Shown in pieces: positions 22,872 to 30,366 of a DNA stretch of 32,655 nt. The notes below the pieces were generated by a model. It was not told the origin of the DNA. It was given only the letters and a program-made list of their open reading frames with translations, and searched no databases. Numbering within the stretch: position 1 is the first letter of the stretch; each line of letters opens with the position of its first letter. Position numbers and translations under genes: made by a program. Source of the stretch: UBA6136 sp044237765 (lineage in GTDB: Bacteria > Pseudomonadota > Gammaproteobacteria > Methylococcales > Methylococcaceae); assembly GCA_044237765.1 (NCBI GenBank), contig JBIIEQ010000035.1, forward strand, positions 1 to 32,655, in the 5' to 3' direction.

Positions 22872-23192
22872 ATGTCACAACATCCTGAGCACAAGCACGA
22901 TGATGATCTTGCGGTACAGGAGGCAAAACCGAAGCTCAAGCGTCCGCCGCTCTTCAAGGTTTTCCTACTCAACGATGACTTCACCCCCATGGAGTTCGTA
23001 GTTGAAATCCTCAAGGTTTTCTTCGGCATGGACGAGGAAAAAGCCACCCAGGTGATGCTCCACGTCCATACCCGCGGCATCGGTGTGTGCGGGGTTTATT
23101 CGCGCGATATTGCCGAGACCAAGGTCCGTCAGGTCAACGATTATTCCCGGCAGAACCAGCACCCGCTGCTCTGCGACATGGACGAAGCCTGA
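22872..23192 (+). CDS. clpS: ATP-dependent Clp protease adaptor ClpS
   Basis: The 106-residue adaptor binds proteins with N-terminal Leu, Phe, Tyr or Trp and hands them to ClpAP. The binding pocket is intact and matches E. coli numbering: N34, D35, D36, T38 and M40 in LNDDFTPMEF, and H66. The polar N-terminal extension of about 25 residues engages the ClpA pore. It precedes clpA by about 100 bp on the same strand. The two enzymes that create its substrates (bpt, aat) are coded just beyond clpA. Confidence 0.96.
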   Translation: MSQHPEHKHDDDLAVQEAKPKLKRPPLFKVFLLNDDFTPMEFVVEILKVFFGMDEEKATQVMLHVHTRGIGVCGVYSRDIAETKVRQVNDYSRQNQHPLLCDMDEA

Positions 23193-23291
23193 GTTGAGAT
23201 TGCCGCTTTCCGGCCTGACATTGAAAGCCGGGTTTGTATTTATCCTGCAGATCGCGCAAGCGCTGCCCACGTGCCACCTAGGAGTTCGGCC

Positions 23292-25559
23292 ATGCTAAGC
23301 AAAGAACTTGAGCTCTCTCTCAATCAGGCATTCCGGTTCGCCTATGAGAAAAGGCACGAATTCATTTCTGTAGAGCATTTGCTGCTCGCGATTCTGGACA
23401 ATTCAGCGGCCGTCGACGTACTCACCGCCTGCGGCGCGAATATTGAGCAGCTGCAACATGAACTGACGAGTTTTCTTGAAGAAACCACCCCGTTGATTGC
23501 GCCAGGTATCAAGCGGGAGACTCAGCCGACCCTGGGTTTCCAGCGGGTATTGCAGCGCGCCGCCTTTCATGTGCAGTCCTCCGGTCATCAGGAAGTCACC
23601 GGCGCCAATATCCTCGTGGCCATCTTCAGCGAACAAGACTCGCATGCCGTTTTTTTGCTGAACCAGCAGGATGTCAGCCGGCTGGATGTCGTCAATTACA
23701 TTTCGCATGGGATCTCGAAGATTCATGACGATGCCGAGCCTGCGCAGAAATCCGAGTCCGGTACGAGCGATGAGAGCGAACCGACGTCAGCCAATCCGCT
23801 GGAGAAATTCGCCGAGAACCTCAATGAGCTGGCGCGATCGGGCAAGATCGACCCACTGATTGGACGACGTGGAGAGGTCGAGCGCACCATCCAGGTGCTC
23901 TGCCGTCGTCGCAAGAATAACCCCCTGCTGGTTGGTGAGGCGGGGGTAGGTAAAACCGCGATTGCCGAGGGGCTGGCCAAGAAGATCGTCGAGGGCGATG
24001 TTCCCGAGGTCCTGGCCAACAGCACAATCTACTCTCTGGACCTCGGTTCGCTGGTGGCAGGCACCAAATATCGGGGCGATTTCGAAAAGCGGCTGAAGGC
24101 CCTGCTGGCCCAACTCAAGAAGGAACCGCATTCTATTCTCTTCATCGACGAAATCCATACCATCATCGGAGCGGGATCCGCATCGGGCGGCGTCATGGAT
24201 GCTTCAAACCTGATCAAGCCCGTGCTTGCCTCCGGCGACCTGCGCTGCATCGGCTCAACCACCTACCAGGAATATCGGGGCATCTTTGAAAAGGATCGCG
24301 CCTTGGCCCGTCGGTTCCAGAAAATCGACGTACTCGAACCTTCCGTGGATGAAACCTTCCAGATCCTGAAAGGCCTCAAGTCGCGGTTCGAGGAGCATCA
24401 CGAGGTCAAGTATTCACTGGCGGCGCTAAGGACAGCGGCCGAACTGTCTGATCGCTACATCACGGACCGGCACCTGCCGGACAAGGCCATTGATGTGATC
24501 GACGAGGCGGGCGCAGGCCAGAGGCTGTTGCCTGCCTCCAAGCGCAAGAAGCAGATCGGGACACTGGAAATTGAAGATATCGTGTCGAAGATTGCACGGA
24601 TCCCGCCGAAAACGGTGTCCACCAATGACAAGGACAAATTGCGGGACCTGGAAAAGAATCTGCGGATGCTGGTTTTTGGTCAGGACGAGGCGATCACGGC
24701 TCTTTCCGCCGCAATCAAGCTCTCGCGGGCAGGGCTACGCGAGGCCCAGAAGCCCATTGGCTGTTTTCTCTTCGCCGGCCCTACCGGCGTCGGCAAGACA
24801 GAGGTCACGCGTCAGCTGGCCAAGGTGCTCGGAGTCGAGTTGCTCCGCTACGACATGTCGGAGTACATGGAACGCCACACGGTTTCCCGTCTCATCGGCG
24901 CTCCCCCGGGCTATGTCGGTTTCGATCAGGGCGGTCTGCTGACCGAGGAAGTCACCAAGCATCCCCACGCCGTCGTCCTGCTGGATGAAATCGAGAAGGC
25001 CCACCCGGATGTCTTCAACCTGCTGCTGCAGGTGATGGATCACGGCACGCTGACTGACAACAACGGACGCAAGGCCGACTTCCGCAACATCATCCTGGTG
25101 ATGACCACCAATGCCGGGGCCAGCGAGGGAGGACGCGCATCCATCGGCTTCACGCAACAGGATCACTCGACCGACAGCATGAAGGTGATCGAGCGCTCAT
25201 TCTCGCCGGAATTCCGCAACCGCCTGGATGCGGTCATCCAGTTCCAGCCGCTGAATATCGAGATCATTGCGCAGGTGGTGGACAAGTTCATGTTTGAACT
25301 CGAAACCCAGCTGGCCGAAAAGCGGGTATCGGTGGTGCTGGAACCCGAAGCGAGGGAGTGGCTGGCGGAACATGGCTTCGACCCGCAAATGGGCGCCCGT
25401 CCGATGAGCCGTGTCATCCAGGAAAAGATCAAGAAACCCTTGGCCGAGGAAATCCTCTTCGGCAGGCTGGCGGGCGGTGGCGTGGCCCGAATCGGGGTGA
25501 AAGGCGGCGAATTGTCCTTCGCGGTGGAAGGGGTAACCGAGGCGTCCGAACCGGCTTAG
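23292..25559 (+). CDS. clpA: ATP-dependent Clp protease ATP-binding subunit ClpA
   Basis: The 755-residue AAA+ unfoldase feeds substrates to ClpP. It has a double N-terminal Clp repeat, D1 with Walker A GEAGVGKT (215-222) and FIDEIHTIIGAG, and D2 with Walker A GPTGVGKT (496-503) and LLDEIEKAHPDVF. Its length matches E. coli ClpA (758). The ATG at 23292 has a good AGGAG eight bases upstream; a GTG at 23271 lies before that site and is less likely. It is probably cotranscribed with clpS. It ends 16 bp from convergent infA. clpP is not in the window. Confidence 0.97.
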   Translation: MLSKELELSLNQAFRFAYEKRHEFISVEHLLLAILDNSAAVDVLTACGANIEQLQHELTSFLEETTPLIAPGIKRETQPTLGFQRVLQRAAFHVQSSGHQEVTGANILVAIFSEQDSHAVFLLNQQDVSRLDVVNYISHGISKIHDDAEPAQKSESGTSDESEPTSANPLEKFAENLNELARSGKIDPLIGRRGEVERTIQVLCRRRKNNPLLVGEAGVGKTAIAEGLAKKIVEGDVPEVLANSTIYSLDLGSLVAGTKYRGDFEKRLKALLAQLKKEPHSILFIDEIHTIIGAGSASGGVMDASNLIKPVLASGDLRCIGSTTYQEYRGIFEKDRALARRFQKIDVLEPSVDETFQILKGLKSRFEEHHEVKYSLAALRTAAELSDRYITDRHLPDKAIDVIDEAGAGQRLLPASKRKKQIGTLEIEDIVSKIARIPPKTVSTNDKDKLRDLEKNLRMLVFGQDEAITALSAAIKLSRAGLREAQKPIGCFLFAGPTGVGKTEVTRQLAKVLGVELLRYDMSEYMERHTVSRLIGAPPGYVGFDQGGLLTEEVTKHPHAVVLLDEIEKAHPDVFNLLLQVMDHGTLTDNNGRKADFRNIILVMTTNAGASEGGRASIGFTQQDHSTDSMKVIERSFSPEFRNRLDAVIQFQPLNIEIIAQVVDKFMFELETQLAEKRVSVVLEPEAREWLAEHGFDPQMGARPMSRVIQEKIKKPLAEEILFGRLAGGGVARIGVKGGELSFAVEGVTEASEPA

Positions 25560-25575
25560 CCGATCTGGACTGGAC

Positions 25576-25794
25576 TCAGCGCTGGCGGAAGGTGATACGG
25601 CCTTTCGATAGATCGTAGGGGGTCATCTCGACCTTGACGCGGTCGCCGGTCAGAATGCGAATATAGTGCTTGCGCATCTTGCCGGAAATATGTGCCATGA
25701 CCACATGACCATTATCCAATTCAACCCGGAAGGTAGTGTTTGGCAGGGTTTCAATCACCTTGCCTTCCATCTCGATATGATCTTCTTTCGACAT
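25576..25794 (-). CDS. infA: Translation initiation factor IF-1
   Basis: This 72-residue S1/OB-fold protein binds the ribosomal A site during initiation and is nearly invariant in bacteria. The family sequence is obvious (MEGKVIETLPNTTFRVEL, then GHVVMAHISGKMRK, ending RITFRQR), and the length is exactly typical. AGAGAG precedes the ATG. It follows bpt by 57 bp, the same location as in many gammaproteobacteria between aat/bpt and clpA. Confidence 0.97.
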   Translation of the reverse strand: MSKEDHIEMEGKVIETLPNTTFRVELDNGHVVMAHISGKMRKHYIRILTGDRVKVEMTPYDLSKGRITFRQR

Positions 25795-25851
25795 ACACTC
25801 TCTTTGGCGCTATTTACCAGCTCGGCCGGCAAAAGGCGCGATCTTAACACA

Positions 25852-26577
25852 TCAGGGACTTAACAAGCTCGATTCCCACGCAAACCGAATCCATTCCCTC
25901 CCGACCAAGCACTCCAGCGGGCGAAACCCGGATTTGTAGGCCATTTTCCTGCATTCCTTCACCCAAAATCCCAGGTAAACCCAACCCAGCCCTCGCCGTT
26001 GAGCCTCCTGAATCTGCCAGAGAACGGCAAATGTACCCAGGCTCCGGCTTTGCGCATCGGGCGCGTAAAAGGTGTACACCGCCGAAAAGCCGTGATCCAG
26101 CACGTCAACCACCGCGACGGCCAGCAGGTTGTTATCCTCGCGAAATTCGAAAAAGCGGGTACCTTCAAAGCGGACATTTCCCAGAAAGCCGGTGTACTCT
26201 TCGGCCGAGCACTGACTCATGCTGCTTTCGGGATGTCGAGCCTGAAGATAGCGGACATAGAGCAGATAATGCTCATCGTCATAATCGGCCGGCTTTTCGA
26301 TGATCCGCAATGCGGCATTGCCTCGGGCAATACGCCGCTGCGCCCGGTTCGGCTGAAAGTCTGCGACGGAAATCCGCACGGGCACGCAGGCAGCGCAGGA
26401 TTCACAATAGGTGCGGTACACCAGATCACCACTTCGGCGAAACCCGTTGGCCACCAGCAGGCTGAAGCCCGACTGGCTCAAGGGCAAATCGGGCGGCATG
26501 AAGGCCATCCGCGCGGTCTGCCCTGGTAGGTAAGGGCATTCATGCTCATGGCCAAGATACAGCGGCACCTGATTCAT
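25852..26577 (-). CDS. bpt: Aspartate/glutamate leucyltransferase Bpt
   Basis: The 241-residue enzyme of the arginyltransferase (Ate1-like) family moves leucine from Leu-tRNA to proteins with N-terminal Asp or Glu, creating primary N-degrons for ClpS. Conserved N-terminal cysteines are C14 (HECPYLPG), C58, C61 and C64 (CESCAACVPVR). The later VYLGFWVKECRKMAYKSGFRP motif is diagnostic. The ATG at 26577 overlaps the aat stop as ATGA; the frame is open further up to 26625, but that would run into aat. Leucine rather than arginine specificity is inferred from the bacterial clade and not visible directly. Confidence 0.93.
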   Translation of the reverse strand: MNQVPLYLGHEHECPYLPGQTARMAFMPPDLPLSQSGFSLLVANGFRRSGDLVYRTYCESCAACVPVRISVADFQPNRAQRRIARGNAALRIIEKPADYDDEHYLLYVRYLQARHPESSMSQCSAEEYTGFLGNVRFEGTRFFEFREDNNLLAVAVVDVLDHGFSAVYTFYAPDAQSRSLGTFAVLWQIQEAQRRGLGWVYLGFWVKECRKMAYKSGFRPLECLVGREWIRFAWESSLLSP

Positions 26578-27275
26578 GTCATCGAAATGCCTGTCCAGGC
26601 TCCCTCGCTTACGGATAAATCGCAAAGCCTTTTGAGAGACTCCCCGAACTCGACACGACTGATTTCCCTGGCACCCAGACTTTCCAGATGTGAGGTATGC
26701 ACCTGACAGTCGATCAACCGGTACCCCCAGGCAGCCAGAGCATGGCAGCCGTTGACGAAGGCGGCCTTGGAGGCATCGCTGACCCGGTGAAACATGGATT
26801 CGCCAAAAAATACCTGGCCGATCGCCACGCCATAGAGTCCGCCGACCAACTGATCGCCTTGCCAGCTTTCGAATGAGTGAGCGACACCTGCACGATGGAG
26901 TCGCCGATAGGCTTGCTGCATTTCAGGGGTAATCCAGGTACCGGCGTCGCTGGCCCGGGGCTCGGAGCAGGCGCGGACGACCTGATCAAAGGCTACATCA
27001 ACGCTGAAACGGAACTCGCCGCGCTTGAGTCGTTTGCCCAGACTGCGCGAGCATTTGACCTCCTGCGGACGCATGACCCAACGCGGATCCGGTGACCACC
27101 ACAGGATCGGTTCACCTTCATTGAACCAGGGGAAAATCCCCTGCCGGTAAGCATTCCGTAGGCGCTCGACCGACAGGCACCCACTCACCGCCAGCAGCCC
27201 ATTGGGCTCCGCCAGCGCCGAGTCTATCGGCGGAAACGGCTGGTGGGGATCGTCGGGGTCAAGTATAGCGAGCAT
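26574..27275 (-). CDS. aat: Leucyl/phenylalanyl-tRNA-protein transferase
   Basis: The 233-residue enzyme adds Leu or Phe from tRNA to proteins with N-terminal Lys or Arg, marking them for ClpS/ClpAP. Typical motifs are PNGLLAVSG, AYRQGIFPWF, PILWWSPDPR, and the core GGLYGVAIGQVFFGESMF with IDCQVHTSHLESLGA. Its length is normal. The start shares one base with the stop of the upstream DUF482 gene (TGATG), and its stop overlaps bpt, so all three are translationally coupled. Confidence 0.96.
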   Translation of the reverse strand: MLAILDPDDPHQPFPPIDSALAEPNGLLAVSGCLSVERLRNAYRQGIFPWFNEGEPILWWSPDPRWVMRPQEVKCSRSLGKRLKRGEFRFSVDVAFDQVVRACSEPRASDAGTWITPEMQQAYRRLHRAGVAHSFESWQGDQLVGGLYGVAIGQVFFGESMFHRVSDASKAAFVNGCHALAAWGYRLIDCQVHTSHLESLGAREISRVEFGESLKRLCDLSVSEGAWTGISMT

Positions 27276-28426
27276 CAGACGGATTTGAACGGGGATTTTT
27301 CCATAAGCCGCCGATGGTAATCGTCCATCATCAAGGACTCCCGCTTCAGAAAATCGGCAATCGGCGCCCTGAATCCGGGGTGCGAGATCCAGTGGTACGA
27401 CCGGGTCCGCGTCGGCAAAAAGCCACGGCTGATCTTGTGTTCACCCTGAGCCCCTGGCTCGAACCGCTGCAAACCACGTTCGATGCAATATTCAATGCCC
27501 TGGTAATAACAAGCTTCGAAGTGGAGACCCGGAATCTCCTCTCTGGCACCCCAGTAACGGCCATAAAGACAATCCTGTCCCACCAGAAAATAAGCCGCTC
27601 CGATCATTTGGCCCTGTCTTCGCGCAACGACCAGTCGAATCTGCTCGCCCATGGTGGCCGCAACTTCTTCGAAAAAGCCCAGCATCAAGGCGGGGTAATT
27701 GCCATGCTTATCGAAGGTGTGACGGTAAAGTGTGTGGAATGTCCGCCATTCCTGAGACGAGACTTCATCTCCGGGCAACTGGACCAACTCAACGCCGGCT
27801 TCCCGGACCTGCCGCCGTTCCCGCAGGATTTCCTTCCGTCGCTTGGCAGTGAGTTCACCCAGAAATGCCTCAAAGTTTTCGTAACCCCGGTTTGCCCAGT
27901 GAAACTGGCAGCCGGAACGCCGCATCAGCAGCGGCGAATCGTTCAGTGGGGCATCAGTGGCAAACAGCCAATGGACCGACGAGGCACCCATGGATTCGGC
28001 GGCAGCGATGGCAGAATCGATCAGCTGGATGGACAGGCTCGTTTCAGGCAAATCCGGGTCCAGCAAGAGGCGCGGACCGGTTGCCGGCGTGAATGGTGGC
28101 GCGACCACCAGCTTGGGGTAATAGTCCAGTCCCGCTCGCTGATAAGCCTCAGCCCAGGCCCAGTCGAATACAAACTCTCCAAAGGAATTTAGCTTGATGT
28201 ACTGCGGCAACGCGCCAAGCAGCCTCCCCCTGGTGTCTTCAAGAAGTAAGTGGCGAGGCAACCAACCGACATATTCACCGAGACAACCCTGTGTCTCCAT
28301 CGCCAGCAGGAACTCATGTCGAAGGTAGGGCATTCCCGCACCGACCAATCGATTCCAGTCGGCAGCAGGCACCTCACTCAAACCGCGTTCCAGGAGGCGG
28401 GCTTGCAAGGGGAGAGAGACAGTCAT
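27275..28426 (-). CDS. GNAT-like (DUF482/FemAB-like) protein of unknown substrate
   Basis: The 383-residue cytosolic protein belongs to the DUF482 family, sometimes labelled peptidoglycan biosynthesis/recognition protein, with a fold related to GNAT and FemAB aminoacyl transferases. Features are LPQYIKLNSFGEFVFDWAW, AKRRKEILRERRQV, the acyltransferase-like core RQGQMIGAAYFLVG and GAQGEHKISRGFLPT. The family's substrate is not established to my knowledge. It is the first gene of the run DUF482-aat-bpt-infA and overlaps aat by one base. Because FemAB relatives use aminoacyl-tRNAs, as Aat and Bpt do, a tRNA-dependent role is conceivable but unproven. Confidence 0.85.
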   Translation of the reverse strand: MTVSLPLQARLLERGLSEVPAADWNRLVGAGMPYLRHEFLLAMETQGCLGEYVGWLPRHLLLEDTRGRLLGALPQYIKLNSFGEFVFDWAWAEAYQRAGLDYYPKLVVAPPFTPATGPRLLLDPDLPETSLSIQLIDSAIAAAESMGASSVHWLFATDAPLNDSPLLMRRSGCQFHWANRGYENFEAFLGELTAKRRKEILRERRQVREAGVELVQLPGDEVSSQEWRTFHTLYRHTFDKHGNYPALMLGFFEEVAATMGEQIRLVVARRQGQMIGAAYFLVGQDCLYGRYWGAREEIPGLHFEACYYQGIEYCIERGLQRFEPGAQGEHKISRGFLPTRTRSYHWISHPGFRAPIADFLKRESLMMDDYHRRLMEKSPFKSV

Positions 28427-28612
28427 TCGATGAATGAGGGGTTGCAGGTTTTATCGATTAAACGTCCCGATGACGCGTTTCAATTCAGACGGATCGGGCT
28501 TTCGTCAGTGGGATGTGGGATAATGCACCACTTTCCCCGGATTCCCTGTCACAGATTACTCTGAACGGTCAGGGATTTCGCAAAAACTCCGCAATCCCAG
28601 CTGGTCCAGAAA
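28427..28612. promoter_or_regulatory. Divergent region between the DUF482-aat-bpt genes and ettA
   Basis: No gene is seen in this 186-bp region. On the plus strand GATAAT (28519-28524), preceded by a TGTGG stretch, is a candidate -10 for ettA, without a good -35. A broken inverted repeat TCCCTG...CAGGGA lies in the ettA leader at about 28543-28576. Confidence 0.35.
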
Positions 28613-30280
28613 ATGGCTCAATACGTTTATACCATGAACCGCGTGGGCAAAGTCGTGGCCCCGAAACGCGAGATTCTCAGGGATATTTCCCTCTCCTTCT
28701 TTCCCGGCGCCAAGATCGGTGTACTTGGCCTCAATGGCTCGGGCAAATCCACGTTGTTAAGGATCATGGCCGGGGTCGACACCGAATTCAATGGCGAGGC
28801 CCGCGCCCAGACCGGCATCAATATCGGTTATCTGCCACAGGAACCGCATCTGAATCCGACCAAGACGGTTCGCGGCAATGTCGAGGAAGCGCTGTCCCAC
28901 GTCAAGGATGCCCTGACACGTCTGGATGAGGTATACGCGGCCTATGCCGAACCGGATGCTGACTTCGACGCGCTGGCGGCCGAGCAAGCCAAACTTGAAG
29001 GCATCATCCAGGCCAGCGATGGTCACAATCTCGATCGCACACTGGAAATTGCCGCAGATGCCCTGCGCCTGCCGGACTGGGATGCCGACGTCACCAAACT
29101 CTCCGGCGGTGAAAAACGCCGGGTCGCCCTCTGCCGGTTGTTGCTGTCCGGGCCGGACATGCTGTTGCTGGATGAGCCAACCAACCATCTTGATGCCGAA
29201 TCGGTGGCCTGGCTGGAACGCTTCCTCCACGACTTTTCCGGTACGGTCATTGCCGTGACCCACGATCGCTACTTCCTAGACAACGTCGCCGGCTGGATTC
29301 TCGAACTTGACCGTGGCCATGGCATTCCCTGGGAAGGCAATTACTCGAACTGGCTGGAGCAAAAGGAGAAGCGCCTGGAAATCGAGGAAAAGCAGGAAAG
29401 CGCCCGCATGAAAGCGATGAAGGCCGAACTGGAGTGGGTCCGCACCAACCCCAAGGGACGCCACGCCAAGAGCAAGGCGCGTCTGCAACGCTTTGAGGAG
29501 CTCTCCAACCAGGAAACCCAGGCGCGCAACGAAACCAAGGAAATCTATATCCCGCCGGGACCGAGACTGGGTGACGTCGTGGTCGAGGCCGAGGGCATCC
29601 GCAAGGGTTTTGGCGACCGCCTGTTGATCGAGAACCTCAGCTTCCGGCTTCCCCCCGGCGGTATAGTCGGCATCATCGGCCCCAACGGGGCGGGTAAAAC
29701 CACACTGTTCCGCATGATGGCGGGTGTCGAACAGCCTGATAGCGGCAACATCCGCATGGGTGAAACGGTCAAGATCGCTCACGTCGACCAGACCCGCGAC
29801 CATCTGGATGACAACAAGACCGTGTGGGAGGAAATCTCGGATGGTCTCGATATCATCACCGTCGGTACCTATACGACACCATCCCGCGCCTATTGCGGTC
29901 GATTCAACTTCAAGGGCTCGGATCAGCAAAAGCGCATCGGCGATCTATCCGGTGGTGAGCGCAACCGTGTGCATCTGGCCAAGCTGCTCCGCAGCGGCGG
30001 CAATGTCCTGCTGCTCGATGAGCCGACCAACGATCTCGACGTGGAAACCCTGCGCGCGCTGGAAGAAGCGCTGCTCGACTTCCCGGGCTGCGCCGTGGTC
30101 ATTTCGCATGATCGCTGGTTCCTGGACCGCATCGCCACCCACATGCTCGCGTTTGAAGGCGATAGCAAGGTGGTCTGGTTCGAAGGCAACTATGCAGACT
30201 ATGAGGCCGACCGCAAGCGGCGTCTGGGCGACGAGGCGGATAACCCCCATCGCCTGCGCTACAAGCCACTCGCCGGTTAG
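28613..30280 (+). CDS. ettA: Energy-dependent translational throttle protein EttA (ABC-F ATPase)
   Basis: The 555-residue soluble ABC-F protein has the same length as E. coli EttA. It binds the ribosomal E site and gates the first elongation step according to the ATP/ADP ratio. ABC domain 1 has GLNGSGKST (39-47), LSGGEKRRV and LLLDEPTNHLD. The arm follows Walker A1, and the charged linker (KEKRLEIEEKQ) joins the domains. ABC domain 2 has GPNGAGKTT, LSGGERNRV and LLLDEPTNDLD. There are no membrane segments, so it is not a transporter. The only start in range is the ATG at 28613, with a weak ribosome-binding site. Confidence 0.96.
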   Translation: MAQYVYTMNRVGKVVAPKREILRDISLSFFPGAKIGVLGLNGSGKSTLLRIMAGVDTEFNGEARAQTGINIGYLPQEPHLNPTKTVRGNVEEALSHVKDALTRLDEVYAAYAEPDADFDALAAEQAKLEGIIQASDGHNLDRTLEIAADALRLPDWDADVTKLSGGEKRRVALCRLLLSGPDMLLLDEPTNHLDAESVAWLERFLHDFSGTVIAVTHDRYFLDNVAGWILELDRGHGIPWEGNYSNWLEQKEKRLEIEEKQESARMKAMKAELEWVRTNPKGRHAKSKARLQRFEELSNQETQARNETKEIYIPPGPRLGDVVVEAEGIRKGFGDRLLIENLSFRLPPGGIVGIIGPNGAGKTTLFRMMAGVEQPDSGNIRMGETVKIAHVDQTRDHLDDNKTVWEEISDGLDIITVGTYTTPSRAYCGRFNFKGSDQQKRIGDLSGGERNRVHLAKLLRSGGNVLLLDEPTNDLDVETLRALEEALLDFPGCAVVISHDRWFLDRIATHMLAFEGDSKVVWFEGNYADYEADRKRRLGDEADNPHRLRYKPLAG

Positions 30281-30287
30281 CCTGAAA

Positions 30288-30317
30288 GCTCCGCTCCACA
30301 ATGCTGTAGAGCGGAGC
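30288..30317. terminator. Inverted repeat between ettA and deaD
   Basis: GCTCCGCTC (30288-30296) and GAGCGGAGC (30309-30317) form a perfect 9-bp stem with a 12-base loop, beginning 8 bp after the ettA stop. No U-run follows (next bases ATCCAAAACC), so it could be a weak or factor-dependent terminator, an RNA-stabilising hairpin or a leader element of deaD. Confidence 0.4.
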
Positions 30318-30366
30318 ATCCAAAACCGAACTGCCTGCACCCCTTTTCCCCACATCACGGATCTCC

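Noticed and set aside
23200..23232. Possible terminator hairpin between clpS and clpA
   Set aside because: Two weak, mutually exclusive 5-6 bp stems (GCTTTC/GAAAGC and CCGGC/GCCGG) without a T-run; too weak to call.
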